From assembly GCA_002763345.1 (NCBI GenBank), contig PEXZ01000010.1, positions 1,209 through 11,207 on the forward strand: 9,999 bases of DNA, in the 5' to 3' direction. The notes below the pieces were generated by a model. That model had not been told where the DNA came from. It saw nothing but the letters and a program-made list of their open reading frames with translations, and did no database searches. The position numbers and the translations under genes are program-made. The DNA is from Candidatus Micrarchaeota archaeon CG08_land_8_20_14_0_20_59_11 (GTDB lineage Archaea; Micrarchaeota; Micrarchaeia; Norongarragalinales; Norongarragalinaceae). Below, piece after piece: positions 1 to 5,285 of this stretch; within the stretch, counting starts at the first letter, position 1; each line of letters begins with the position of its first letter.

Positions 1-2754
1 GGCAGGACGTACGCGAACGGCGACGTCATAGCGCGCTACAAGCGCATGGCAGGATTCAACGTGCTCTGGCCCATGGCTTTCCACATCACCGGCACGCCGG
101 TGCTCGGCGTGAGCTCGCGCATAGCGGACGGCGACGCTGCGACAATCGACCTCTATCGCGGGTACGTGGGCATCTACGAGAAGGATTCGGCGAAGATAGG
201 CGAAATCGTCGCCTCGTTCAAGGAGCCGTGGAACATCGTGCGCTACTTCTCGCAGAAGCTCGTCTACGACTTCAAGCGCATGGGGTTTTCCCTTGACCTG
301 AGCAGGCAGTTCACGACGGGAGACGCCGAGTACAACCGCTTCGTCGAGTGGCAGTTCGGGAAATACATGGAGCACGGCTATCTCGTGCGGGCTTCCTATC
401 CGATACTGTACTGCGCGAAGTGCGCGAACGCAGTCGGCGAGGACGACATCCGCGACGGCGACACCGACCCGGTAGGGCTGCAGCAGTTCTACGGCTTGAA
501 ATCGAAATTCGAGGACGGCTTCATCATATCCTGCACGCTGCGGCCCGAGACGGTGTTCGGCATAACGAACATGTTCGTGAACCCCGACGCGGCGTACGCG
601 AAGATAGCGTTCCCGATTGAAGGGGACAAGCGCAGGAAGCCGCGCTTCGAGTACTGGTTCGTCAGCGCGCAGGCAGTCGAGAAGCTGCGCTTGCAGGGAC
701 GGCAGTTCGAGGTTGTCGGAGAGCATAGGGGCGACTACTTCGTAGGAAAGGATTGCACGGACCCCCTCGGCAGAACCATTCCCATCCTTCCATCTTCCTT
801 CGTGGACCCGGCCAACGCATCGGGTTTCGTCCACTCGGTTCCCGGCCACGCACCCTACGACTACGTGGGAATCGAGGATTTGAAGAAGGACGAGAAGACG
901 CTGGCGAAGTACGCGGGGCTGAAGGAGAAGGCGGACGCAATCAAGCCAATCGCGCTAATCAAAACCCCCGGATTCGGCGAATTCCCCGCAGTCGAAATAG
1001 TCGGGCGCATGAAAATCAAGAGCATCAAGGACAAAAGCGCGCTCGACAAGGCAACAGCGGAGCTGTACAAGGCGGAATACTACGGCGGAACGATGATGGA
1101 CAACTGCTCCGTGTTCGCCGGTTCCCCAGTCGGGAAGGCGAAGGAGGACGTGGGCGCTTGGCTCAAGCGCAACGGGTTGATGGAAGAATTCTACGAAATC
1201 AGCAGGGCTGCGTCGTGCAGGTGCGGAGGCGCGGTCTTCGCAGCAGTCATGCCCGAACAGTGGTTTCTCGACTTCAACGCGAAGGGCTGGAAGGAAAAAT
1301 CGTATTCCTGCCTGGAGGACATGCTGATTCATCCGGGGAGTTACCGCAAACAATTCAGGGACGTGTTCGCGTGGCTGGACAAGCGTCCGTGCGCGCGCAG
1401 GCGCGGGCTCGGAACGAAGCTTCCGTTCGACAGGAACTGGATTATAGAGTCGCTGAGCGATTCCACGCTTTACATGGCGTTCTATCTCGTAATAAAAAAA
1501 ATAAGGGAGCACGGGATAGCCGCGGAACAAATGCCGCCCGCCTTTTTTGATTACGCGCTCCTAGGCGAGGGGACGGGCGAACCCTCAATTCCGAAGCATG
1601 TTCTCGACGACATCCGCGCCGACTTCCTCTACTGGTATCCCAACGACCTGCGTCATACGGGCGTAGCGCACATCACGAACCACCTCAGTTTCATGATATT
1701 CGCGCACACCGCAATCTTCGGCCGCGAACAATGGCCGGCCGGAATCTCGCTTAACGAGATGGTGTTGAGCGAGGGCGCGAAGATGAGCAAGAGCAAGGGA
1801 AACGTCGTGCTTCTGGACGACGTGGCGAAGAACTACGGCGCGGACCTTTTCAGGCTGTACGCTGTTTCCTCGGCGGACCTCGGCAGCACGCTCGACTTCC
1901 GCAAGAAGGACATAGAGAGCGCGAGGCGGAGCGTGGCGCGATTCGCCGCGATGTGCGAGGGAATGACTGCCGCGGCGAATGGCGAAGGGAAGGCCGGAGA
2001 CGCGTCCTTGGACGACGCATCCGTCGGGATGCGTCCAGCAGGGCGCTGGTTCCTCAGCAACTTCGAATCCGCGCTGAAGGAAAGCACGCAGGCGCTTGAG
2101 GAGCTGCGCCTCCGCGACTACGTGCAGGTGTCGTTCTACCGCGTGCTCAATCTTTTCGAGCACCTGCACAAGCGCGCCTCCAAGGAAGAGCAGGACTACG
2201 TCGCAAGCCGCGTGCTTTCGAAGTGGATTCGCCTTCTTTCGCCGGTGATGCCGCACCTGTGCGAGGAGTTGTGGGAGAAGAGCGGCGGGAAGGGTTTCGT
2301 GAGCCTGGCGGAGTGGCCCGCAGTCGACGAAACGCTCATAGACGAGAAGGCGCAGGCAGCCGAGGATTACGTGCTGAAGGCTGCTCAGGACGCGAAGGAC
2401 ATCATAACCATGCTCACGAGAAAGCAGCCGCGCAAAATAACGAGAATAACCATGACCGTGGCGTCGCAGAAGAAGCGCGAAGCACTCGCCAAGATGCTTG
2501 AAAGCGCACCGTCAGCCGATGCCATCACTCCCGCCAGCAGCGAGGACGCTTTATCCCAGTACGCCGCCAAGAACTTCTACGTCCTGAGCGCGGCGAAGCT
2601 GCGCGAAATCGACGAGAAGAACGTGCTCGCGCAGGCATCCGACTTCCTCTCGAAGGAATTGGGCGCGCGGGTTGTCGTGGAGAAAGAGGAGGATTCTAAA
2701 AGCGAGCGGAAGGAGAAAGCGATGCCGCTGAAACCCGCCATTACTATCGAATGA
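1..2754 (+). CDS. leuS: Leucyl-tRNA synthetase, archaeal/eukaryotic type (5' end outside the window)
   Basis: Charges tRNA-Leu with leucine in the cytoplasm (class I synthetase). The reading frame is open from base 1 and matches the family there (RTYANGDVIARYKRM, then FNVLWPMAFHITG), so the true start and the HIGH motif lie upstream. The ATG at 46 is internal. Counting residues from base 1: a zinc-knuckle Cys pair at 138/141 with a second pair at 406/408; the CP1 editing domain with LRPETVFG at 180-187 and VPGHAPYDY, whose Asp287 matches the conserved editing aspartate; the archaeal-type catalytic stretch around 1621-1740 (YWYPNDLRHTG, NHLSFMIF); KMSKS at 594-598 (bases 1780-1794); then the anticodon-binding and C-terminal domains. 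The 917 residues present plus roughly 50 missing fit the usual archaeal length of about 960. The linker near residues 657-680 looks poorly conserved. The frame ends in TGA at 2752-2754, just before the acylphosphatase gene. Identity is very secure. Confidence 0.97.
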   Translation, partial: GRTYANGDVIARYKRMAGFNVLWPMAFHITGTPVLGVSSRIADGDAATIDLYRGYVGIYEKDSAKIGEIVASFKEPWNIVRYFSQKLVYDFKRMGFSLDLSRQFTTGDAEYNRFVEWQFGKYMEHGYLVRASYPILYCAKCANAVGEDDIRDGDTDPVGLQQFYGLKSKFEDGFIISCTLRPETVFGITNMFVNPDAAYAKIAFPIEGDKRRKPRFEYWFVSAQAVEKLRLQGRQFEVVGEHRGDYFVGKDCTDPLGRTIPILPSSFVDPANASGFVHSVPGHAPYDYVGIEDLKKDEKTLAKYAGLKEKADAIKPIALIKTPGFGEFPAVEIVGRMKIKSIKDKSALDKATAELYKAEYYGGTMMDNCSVFAGSPVGKAKEDVGAWLKRNGLMEEFYEISRAASCRCGGAVFAAVMPEQWFLDFNAKGWKEKSYSCLEDMLIHPGSYRKQFRDVFAWLDKRPCARRRGLGTKLPFDRNWIIESLSDSTLYMAFYLVIKKIREHGIAAEQMPPAFFDYALLGEGTGEPSIPKHVLDDIRADFLYWYPNDLRHTGVAHITNHLSFMIFAHTAIFGREQWPAGISLNEMVLSEGAKMSKSKGNVVLLDDVAKNYGADLFRLYAVSSADLGSTLDFRKKDIESARRSVARFAAMCEGMTAAANGEGKAGDASLDDASVGMRPAGRWFLSNFESALKESTQALEELRLRDYVQVSFYRVLNLFEHLHKRASKEEQDYVASRVLSKWIRLLSPVMPHLCEELWEKSGGKGFVSLAEWPAVDETLIDEKAQAAEDYVLKAAQDAKDIITMLTRKQPRKITRITMTVASQKKREALAKMLESAPSADAITPASSEDALSQYAAKNFYVLSAAKLREIDEKNVLAQASDFLSKELGARVVVEKEEDSKSERKEKAMPLKPAITIE

Positions 2755-2759
2755 TTGCT

Positions 2760-2765
2760 GGTGAT
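2760..2765 (+). promoter_or_regulatory. Shine-Dalgarno-like site deciding the acylphosphatase start
   Basis: GGTGAT matches part of the archaeal anti-Shine-Dalgarno complement (GGAGGTGAT) and ends 3 bases before the ATG at 2769. The spacing is short but favours this start over the ATG at 2751, which would place this motif inside the coding region. Confidence 0.45.
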
Positions 2766-2768
2766 TTT

Positions 2769-3041
2769 ATGAAAAGGGCTGAGATTCGCGTTTTCGGGGA
2801 CGTGCAGGGCGTGTTCTACCGCTCGTTCGTCGAGGCGCGCGCCCGCATGTGCAACGTCGTCGGCTGGGTGAAGAACGAGCACGACGGTTCCGTGAGCATA
2901 GTCGCGGAAGGAGACGACGCCGACGCGGAGCGCTTCGTCAAGGCGATTCAGGTGCGCGACGGCACGCGGCACGTGGAAAAGGCGCAGGTAATCTGGAGCG
3001 AGGCGAGCGGCGCGTTCACGGACTTCAAGCGGCTGCACTGA
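2769..3041 (+). CDS. acyP: Acylphosphatase
   Basis: Small cytoplasmic enzyme that hydrolyses acyl-phosphates such as carbamoyl phosphate and 1,3-bisphosphoglycerate. Both family signatures are present: VFGDVQGVFYR at residues 8-18, with the phosphate-binding Arg18, and GWVKNEHDGSVSIVAEG at 32-48, with the catalytic Asn36. The length of 90 residues is normal. I chose the ATG at 2769 because GGTGAT (2760-2765) sits just upstream as a Shine-Dalgarno-like site and because the product then starts where the family usually does. An in-frame ATG at 2751 overlaps the leuS stop and would add six residues. The gene follows leuS by 14 bases and is probably co-transcribed. Nothing suggests a functional link to aminoacylation. 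Confidence 0.93.
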   Translation: MKRAEIRVFGDVQGVFYRSFVEARARMCNVVGWVKNEHDGSVSIVAEGDDADAERFVKAIQVRDGTRHVEKAQVIWSEASGAFTDFKRLH

Positions 3042-3044
3042 GGC

Positions 3045-3060
3045 GGTAAAAAAATAAAAT
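3045..3060 (-). terminator. T-run, possible terminator for the membrane-protein transcript
   Basis: Read on the minus strand this is ATTTTATTTTTTTACC, downstream of the stop of the minus-strand gene (3336). Archaeal RNA polymerase commonly terminates at T-rich tracts without a hairpin. The distance of about 275 bases from the stop codon makes the assignment tentative. Confidence 0.3.
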
Positions 3061-3078
3061 CAGCGCCGGGGACGAGAT
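3061..3078. repeat. Direct repeat, copy of the tRNA-Ser 3' end (candidate att site, distal)
   Basis: This 18-base segment matches 4799-4816 with one mismatch (third base), and 3064-3078 matches 4802-4816 exactly over 15 bases (CGCCGGGGACGAGAT). In the tRNA copy these bases encode the discriminator, the acceptor 3' strand and part of the T-arm. No partner acceptor strand (CCCCGGC) or T-loop follows here, so it is not a second tRNA gene. The same orientation at a 1,738-base offset is what integration at a tRNA 3' end would leave. Confidence 0.6.
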
Positions 3079-3083
3079 GCCTT

Positions 3084-3108
3084 GCCTTTCTTTTAGTAAA
3101 AGAAAGGC
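3084..3108. repeat. Perfect 12-bp inverted repeat with 1-nt centre
   Basis: GCCTTTCTTTTA (3084-3095), a central G, then its exact reverse complement TAAAAGAAAGGC (3097-3108). It is almost a pure palindrome, so it could be a protein-binding operator, a cruciform, or the core of a small repeat element. It lies 6 bases from the tRNA-end direct repeat. A similar T/C-rich palindrome lies in the tRNA-Ser intron (4877-4903). Confidence 0.7.
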
Positions 3109-3335
3109 GATGGCTCCGCCAAAGAAAACGGATTTTATTTTAGCCCGTACGGAATTGGGCGACGACTTTGCAAAACGGGGGTTTGCGAGGCCCGCGAAAC
3201 CAATTTCGCTGGGCGCCGAAGCACCGGGCGAAGGCGAGGAGGCCAATTGGGTTTCATGGCTGGGAGAAGCGTTGTAAAACAGGAGGGCGGCAAAAAATGC
3301 CCGCAATCTTCACCTTCAACGTGTCCATTGCAACA

Positions 3336-4664
3336 TTACTCCTTAAGGCTTAAAAGAATGTTTTGAAGCATTTCCCGCGAAGTCAAACCCAAGTCAAAAG
3401 CAACGTAATAAGCGGGTCCGAAGGCACGGCAAGTGTTCTCGTTTATCCACACGCAGCGATGTTCCACTATCGCGGGTTTTGCGTCAACGGAATACGAATC
3501 GGTTTCACTGAAAAAGGCGAGCAAACGCGAATGGTGCTCTTCGTCTTTCAATTCAACCACGGCAATCGTGCCAGCAAAATCAAAGTTGGTGACGCCGTTG
3601 AAAGCTGGATGATTGATGTCAAAAATCTGGAACTTGGACTCTATTTCATGGGTGCCTACGAACCGCACGGGCACGTAATCGTCGAATCCGTTGTCCCAAA
3701 CGTTCCATCCCACGCCCTCCATTTCAGGCACCCGCGTGCAAGCGTTCCCCACCAGAATCATTTTGCCGCCTTCGTCCAAGTACCGTTTCAACTCGTCCAA
3801 AACGTTGCGGTTGCAGCGCTCCGCGCCCGAAACGATTACCACGTCAAAGGAATCCAGCATACCCGGAACGCCGGCTATGATCATGCCGTGATCAACTTCA
3901 ACTCCGTCAACTTGAATCTTTTCGGAACTCAGCGGGCGATAATCAATTCCACTGAGTTCAAACATTTCGGAACCCAGCCATTCCTCTAAGTTTTCGGACG
4001 GCTCGCCAACCACGGTGACGCGCAAACCTTGTTGCGCAAAGTAAGCGAGATAAAGCCAGGAAAGCGAAAAAAACAGGAAATAAAGCAGGAAAAATGGCAG
4101 GAAGAAGACGACTAACGCCTTAACAAGCTCAAACGAGTGGACCAAGGCAATGGTTCGGTAAACCGCGTAAAGAACCAGCGCAAACACGGCCAGACCCACC
4201 GTTATTGAAAAAAAGTTGGAGTATGCCCCGGTAAAGTAGCTAATGATGTTGCAAACGTCGTTCAGGAAAAGAGCACAGGCAAAGCCGAGTGCGCCAGCGG
4301 AAAAAACGCGGGAAAGCAAAAAAGTTTGACACCTGAAAGAATTTTTTTTCCCGCCGACAAGGCGGGAAACCGAGTAATAAACGCCAGAAATCAAAAGCAA
4401 GGCGAGATTGGACGCCGCGACCACTAAAACAAGGTTAAAAACTTCGCCGTAAGACCTCACAAGCAGGTAACCAGGCAAGTCGGGTTCAGTCAACCTAAGT
4501 CCTTCCACGACAAGGCTCCCAAAGAGGTAAATCAAGAAAGCAACCAAGAGAGCCGAATTGACTCTGGTAAAAACGTCGCGCCATGACGCGTCTTGTTTCA
4601 ACAACGCTCTTAACTTTTTATCGGGCGAACGCGCGAGTTGCAAGGCGTCGGAGAACACGTTCAT
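3336..4664 (-). CDS. Five-helix membrane protein with C-terminal GATase-like soluble domain, unknown function
   Basis: I do not recognise a named gene. From the chosen ATG (4664) the 442-residue product has a short charged N-terminus, five hydrophobic segments near residues 36-53, 75-97, 118-143, 152-175 and 180-209, and then a soluble region from about 212 to the end. The membrane part resembles the Yip1-like architecture. The soluble part contains FDVVIVSG and, further on, a GGKMILVG strand, which recalls class I glutamine-amidotransferase-like (ThuA-like) folds that often lack catalytic residues. No convincing Cys-His-Glu triad is visible. Both similarities are inferred from pattern alone. 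A GTG at 4739 would add 25 residues. I prefer the ATG, although neither start has a clear Shine-Dalgarno site. Codons are markedly richer in A and T than in the neighbours (AAA, TTT, AAC). The gene is alone on its strand here, between the tRNA and the repeat at 3061, which suggests acquired cargo. Confidence 0.85.
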   Translation of the reverse strand: MNVFSDALQLARSPDKKLRALLKQDASWRDVFTRVNSALLVAFLIYLFGSLVVEGLRLTEPDLPGYLLVRSYGEVFNLVLVVAASNLALLLISGVYYSVSRLVGGKKNSFRCQTFLLSRVFSAGALGFACALFLNDVCNIISYFTGAYSNFFSITVGLAVFALVLYAVYRTIALVHSFELVKALVVFFLPFFLLYFLFFSLSWLYLAYFAQQGLRVTVVGEPSENLEEWLGSEMFELSGIDYRPLSSEKIQVDGVEVDHGMIIAGVPGMLDSFDVVIVSGAERCNRNVLDELKRYLDEGGKMILVGNACTRVPEMEGVGWNVWDNGFDDYVPVRFVGTHEIESKFQIFDINHPAFNGVTNFDFAGTIAVVELKDEEHHSRLLAFFSETDSYSVDAKPAIVEHRCVWINENTCRAFGPAYYVAFDLGLTSREMLQNILLSLKE

Positions 4665-4739
4665 AAGGAGGGCAGGAGAGCGCGATAGAAAAGGGTTTCG
4701 GAAGAGGAGGGAATTGTCTAATAATTGCCTGAAAACCAC

Positions 4740-4801
4740 AAAGGAAGGGGGTCGTACCCGAGGGTTACGGGGGGAACGTAGTTCCCCCCCGCGAGGCTCA
4801 A
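4740..4801. other. Spacer between tRNA-Ser and the membrane-protein gene
   Basis: This short spacer is downstream of the tRNA 3' end and upstream of the minus-strand membrane-protein gene. It contains a strong GC hairpin (4769-4789) and GGG/CCC-rich sequence. I see no coding potential and no convincing TATA box. The tRNA has no encoded CCA: the bases after the discriminator read TTG on the minus strand. Confidence 0.5.
4769..4789. terminator. 9-bp GC-rich hairpin downstream of tRNA-Ser
   Basis: GGGGGGAAC (4769-4777), a GTA loop, and its exact reverse complement GTTCCCCCC (4781-4789). On the minus strand it follows the tRNA-Ser 3' end by about 12 bases and precedes the membrane-protein gene. 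It could be a processing or termination structure, or a recombination-site stem at the end of the proposed island. No T-run follows it, so an intrinsic-terminator role is uncertain. Confidence 0.4.
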
Positions 4802-4816
4802 CGCCGGGGACGAGAT
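4799..4816. repeat. Direct repeat, tRNA-Ser 3' end (candidate att site, tRNA-proximal)
   Basis: Partner of 3061-3078, with one mismatch in 18. Bases 4802-4816 are part of the tRNA gene itself and keep its acceptor pairing intact, as expected if integration restored the gene. Similarity ends inside the T-arm at 4817. Confidence 0.6.
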
Positions 4817-4847
4817 TTGAACTCGCACAAGCCGAAGCTCACTAGAT

Positions 4848-4908
4848 TGCGCGGGCTTCTTTCTTTTTAGTGGAGGTTTTTCTTTCTTTTAAAGAAAGAA
4901 AAAAGTCC
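4848..4908 (-). other. 61-nt tRNA-Ser intron at the canonical 37/38 position
   Basis: The intron separates G37 (4909) from A38 (4847). A bulge-helix-bulge for the archaeal splicing endonuclease can be drawn. Bases 32-35 (CTCG) pair with 4853-4850 with one T:C mismatch. The 3-nt bulges are 4910-4908 and 4849-4847. An outer helix of about 13 positions joins 4907-4895 to 4854-4866 with one mismatch and one G:T. The intron also contains a perfect 13-bp inverted repeat (4877-4889 with 4891-4903) that would compete with that outer helix. Confidence 0.8.
4877..4903. repeat. 13-bp inverted repeat inside the tRNA intron
   Basis: TTTTTCTTTCTTT, a single T at 4890, then AAAGAAAGAAAAA. It resembles the palindrome at 3084-3108 in base make-up and in its CTTTCTTTT core, though such low-complexity similarity is weak evidence of common origin. 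Confidence 0.6.
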
Positions 4909-4955
4909 CTCGAGTCTAGCGCGTTACCTGGTTCCGCCACCCCGGCTGTCGAATA

Positions 4956-4964
4956 TTTATATAT
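4956..4964 (+). promoter_or_regulatory. TATA box for the 90-residue gene / protease operon
   Basis: TTTATATAT is centred about 26 bases before a predicted start of transcription near 4986, giving a short leader that carries the ribosome-binding site at 4986-4992. It lies within 10 bases of the tRNA 5' end, so it cannot serve the tRNA at standard spacing. Confidence 0.6.
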
Positions 4965-4970
4965 CCCCCC

Positions 4971-4978
4971 TTTAATAA
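4971..4978 (-). promoter_or_regulatory. TATA box for tRNA-Ser
   Basis: On the minus strand this reads TTATTAAA, centred about 28 bases upstream of the first tRNA base (4946), with purine-rich sequence before it that could be a TFB recognition element. It fits transcription starting at or just before the mature 5' end. Confidence 0.5.
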
Positions 4979-4985
4979 TCCTCGC

Positions 4986-4992
4986 GGAGGGT
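4986..4992 (+). promoter_or_regulatory. Strong Shine-Dalgarno site
   Basis: GGAGGGT lies 8 bases before the ATG at 5001. It is the clearest ribosome-binding site in the window and fixes that start. Confidence 0.65.
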
Positions 4993-5000
4993 GTGTATCC

Positions 5001-5273
5001 ATGGACAAGCCCCAGCGTTCGTTTTCAGCCCAGACCGCCGACGGCGTCGGCAGCATCGACGTGTTCGAGGAGCACATAACGCTGCGACTCGGACACCGTG
5101 CGCGGGACGTGAAGAAGGGCTACGTCGAGAGCCTCACGAAGAAGGGCTCCCTTGCGCTCGGAAAAGTCGAGGCTGAGCTCGCGTACTACGACATGCTGGG
5201 CAGCCGCGAAACCGTCGTGTTCGCGATGCACGAGGCGGACTTCCGCGGCCTCAAAAGCATTTTGGGAAAATAA
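5001..5273 (+). CDS. Conserved-looking small protein, 90 residues, unknown function
   Basis: I do not recognise this protein. It has no membrane segment, signal peptide or cysteine. After about 14 residues of polar N-terminus comes an alternating hydrophobic/polar pattern suggesting several beta strands (GSIDVFEEHITLRLG, then GSLALGKVEAELAYYD, then TVVFAMH) and a C-terminal helix (FRGLKSIL). This strand-rich pattern ending in a helix recalls PH-like domains, but that is only a fold impression. The start is supported by the Shine-Dalgarno site at 4986 and the TATA box at 4956. The codon use matches the GC-rich neighbours. The stop at 5271-5273 is 12 bases before the protease gene, so the two are probably co-transcribed. 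Confidence 0.85.
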   Translation: MDKPQRSFSAQTADGVGSIDVFEEHITLRLGHRARDVKKGYVESLTKKGSLALGKVEAELAYYDMLGSRETVVFAMHEADFRGLKSILGK

Positions 5274-5285
5274 CTGCGTGATTGC

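Larger units (their letters stand above)
3042..3335. other. Noncoding stretch with tRNA-end repeat and palindrome; no supported gene
   Basis: This gap of about 290 bases separates acylphosphatase (plus) from the membrane-protein gene (minus), whose 3' ends face each other. It holds an A/T-rich run at 3045-3060, a copy of the tRNA-Ser 3' end at 3061-3078, and a perfect inverted repeat at 3084-3108. A second T-rich run on the plus strand (3131-3140) could end the leuS-acyP message. The remainder is mixed sequence in which short open frames exist on both strands (plus 3077-3277, minus 3025-3306), none with a recognisable product or ribosome-binding site. It is lower in GC than the flanking genes (27 of 60 at 3121-3180 by hand count). 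It may be a dispersed intergenic repeat, which needs comparison with the rest of the genome. Confidence 0.6.
3061..4801. mobile_element. Possible mini-island or integrative-element remnant at tRNA-Ser
   Basis: The segment is bounded by the tRNA-Ser 3' end (4799-4816) and a direct copy of that end (3061-3078), the usual footprint of site-specific integration into a tRNA gene. It lies on the 3' side of the tRNA, as expected. Its composition differs from its surroundings: hand counts give 29 of 60 GC at 3541-3600 and 26 of 60 at 4021-4080, against 42 of 60 at 6481-6540. The only gene inside is a membrane protein. There is no integrase, transposase or replication gene, so if it was an element it is degraded or was mobilised in trans. 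Chance or an unrelated local duplication remains possible. Confidence 0.3.
4802..4946 (-). tRNA. tRNA-Ser (anticodon CGA), with intron
   Basis: Reads UCG serine codons. On the minus strand from 4946: acceptor GCCGGGG, then TG; a D-stem GCG/CGC; anticodon stem CTAGA/TCTAG with loop C-T-CGA-G plus A38 after splicing; a long variable arm (GAGC, TTCG loop, GCTT) that marks a class II tRNA; T-stem GCGAG/CTCGT with T-loop TTCAAAT; acceptor CCCCGGC (4809-4803) and discriminator G at 4802. Exon 1 is 4946-4909 and exon 2 is 4847-4802, giving an 84-nt body without CCA. The anticodon (bases 4912-4910) excludes leucine, and G73 is the usual archaeal serine discriminator. A TATA-like element (4978-4971) lies about 28 bases upstream. 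Confidence 0.9.

Noticed and set aside
753..1550. 265-residue plus-strand frame inside leuS
   Set aside because: It is Arg/Gly-rich and fully overlaps the well-supported synthetase frame, so it is a frame-shifted shadow.
3077..3277. 66-residue plus-strand frame in the intergenic region
   Set aside because: Its ATG falls inside the tRNA-end repeat, it reads through the palindrome, has no Shine-Dalgarno site and resembles no protein.
3025..3306. 93-residue minus-strand frame in the intergenic region
   Set aside because: It overlaps the acylphosphatase end and reads through the palindrome and A/T run; it looks like open repeat sequence rather than a gene.
3363..3989. 208-residue plus-strand frame antisense to the membrane protein
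   Set aside because: It shows no domain features, whereas the minus-strand frame has five clean membrane segments and a coherent soluble domain.
4802..4946. Assignment as tRNA-Leu
   Set aside because: The long variable arm fits Leu or Ser, but the loop C-T-CGA gives a serine anticodon and the discriminator is G rather than A.
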